Positions 4,975-5,565 of a stretch of DNA of 5,565 nt are shown here, piece by piece; position 1 is the stretch's first letter; the number at the start of each line of letters is the position of its first letter. Source of the stretch: Flavobacteriales bacterium UBA7443 (GTDB lineage: Bacteria; Bacteroidota; Bacteroidia; Flavobacteriales_D; Sanyastnellaceae); contig DLQB01000017.1 of assembly GCA_002477505.1 (NCBI GenBank), forward strand, positions 1-5,565, written 5' to 3'. A model generated the notes under the pieces. The model was not told the origin of the DNA, made no database searches, and saw only the letters and a list, made by a program, of their open reading frames with translations. Made by a program: the position numbers and the translations under genes.

Positions 4975-5565
4975 CTAGCGTTGCCAAAACCATGTGCCTT
5001 TATAGTCCCTTACAAAAATCACGAGAGGGCTCATATAATTACCACCACCCACGCCTTGTTGAAAGTTTCCAAGAAACTCTCCGTCGGAATAAATTAGTCC
5101 TCCGAAAGAATTACCGCTTTTGGCAAAGCACAGCGTTTTCCAACTTGAATCTGCAGGTAAGTCAAAGGAATAACCCACCTGCCAATCTACCCAATCCGTG
5201 CTTTCATCAATTACTACAGGAATTTGATGATTATCCCAACAGTACCAATGGTATACGTAACAATCACCGACATCAGTTCCAGCATAGGGTTCAAAAACTG
5301 TTTGGGCGATGGAATCACCTGAATAAGATGTGCACAAGGAATCTGAGATGCCGCTAATTAAGTAAGGTATGTCTTGATACAGACATGTATCTACGATTGA
5401 AACTGAATCTACCGTTTGAATAACTATTGCGTCTGACACAAAAAATGGAGAATCATAAAGCGGCAGGAAATCTAACAAATCATGTGACCCGATGAGATTG
5501 TCGCCATTACTATCAGGATTGTACGGCGTCTGCGCACTTCCAGCCACTGCCAAGCAGCACGCGAT
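4975..5565 (-). CDS. Secreted protein with N-terminal dockerin-like EF-hand loop (partial, start beyond right edge)
   Basis: 196 residues are visible. The frame stays open to the window edge and begins IACCLAVAGSAQ, clearly the last part of a signal peptide, so the true start lies outside. Numbering from the edge, the calcium-type loop is D18-S-N20-G-D22-N-L-I-G26-S-H-D29-LL inside PYNPDSNGDNLIGSHDLLDF. It has the same spacing and flanking NPD and helix as in the gene at 4212. The remainder is beta-rich in character, with paired Cys and Trp/Tyr-rich segments (VGDCYVYHWYCWDN, WVDWQVGYSFDLP), and ends TWFWQR with TAG at 4975-4977. Sequence identity to the neighbour outside the loop is low; a DGEFLGNF stretch may align with EDGFFGEF there. 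No T9SS tail or enzyme motif is seen. Probably a distant paralogue or lineage-specific surface protein; function unknown. Confidence 0.82.
   Translation of the reverse strand: MACCLAVAGSAQTPYNPDSNGDNLIGSHDLLDFLPLYDSPFFVSDAIVIQTVDSVSIVDTCLYQDIPYLISGISDSLCTSYSGDSIAQTVFEPYAGTDVGDCYVYHWYCWDNHQIPVVIDESTDWVDWQVGYSFDLPADSSWKTLCFAKSGNSFGGLIYSDGEFLGNFQQGVGGGNYMSPLVIFVRDYKGTWFWQR

Noticed and set aside
5551..5553. TTG as start of the right-edge minus-strand gene
   Set aside because: The frame continues to the window edge with signal-peptide-like residues (IACC), so the true start lies outside.

Overview
The window looks like a chromosomal piece of a Bacteroidota bacterium, most likely a marine or aquatic member of the Flavobacteriales. 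The reasons are: a type IX secretion (T9SS) sorting tail on one gene; Cys-rich GCT.P.A.NY..A..DDGSC repeats of the kind found in secreted Bacteroidota proteins; Bacteroidota-type promoters (-33 TTTG, -7 TAnnTTTG-like); and A-rich leaders without Shine-Dalgarno sequences. The lineage call is inferred from these features, not from a marker gene. Every gene here encodes an exported or envelope protein: five have an N-terminal signal sequence and the sixth has the visible end of one.

Layout from the left. 1-416 (minus) is the N-terminal third of a proline-iminopeptidase-type alpha/beta hydrolase lipoprotein that leaves the window. 417-594 is a divergent, AT-rich promoter region. 595-1746 (plus) is a secreted protein with an unassigned N-terminal domain, five Cys-rich repeats (four of them in a strict 72-bp tandem) and a C-terminal dockerin-like EF-hand loop. 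1804-3060 (plus) is a secreted SGNH/GDSL-type hydrolase with a T9SS tail. 3204-3977 (plus) is a small lipoprotein with hydrophobic helices, of a Bacteroidota-type family I know only by its N-terminal pattern. 3978-4211 holds no gene. It contains a nested inverted repeat, a second hairpin that resembles a tRNA T-arm and acceptor end, and a palindrome over the next promoter. 4212-4883 (plus) and 4975-5565 (minus, running off the right edge) are convergent genes for related secreted proteins. In both, a single dockerin-like calcium loop lies directly behind the signal peptide.

I see no metabolic pathway, defence system, CRISPR array, transposase or RNA gene. The common theme is surface and secreted proteins: two hydrolases (one a peptidase type, one an esterase type) and three proteins with lone EF-hand/dockerin-like loops. 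The most unusual parts are the pair of N-terminal-dockerin proteins and the structured non-coding block at 4000-4066. Nothing in the window proves that the genes act together. The three plus-strand genes at 595-3977 are separated by gaps of 57 and 143 bases and probably have at least partly separate promoters.
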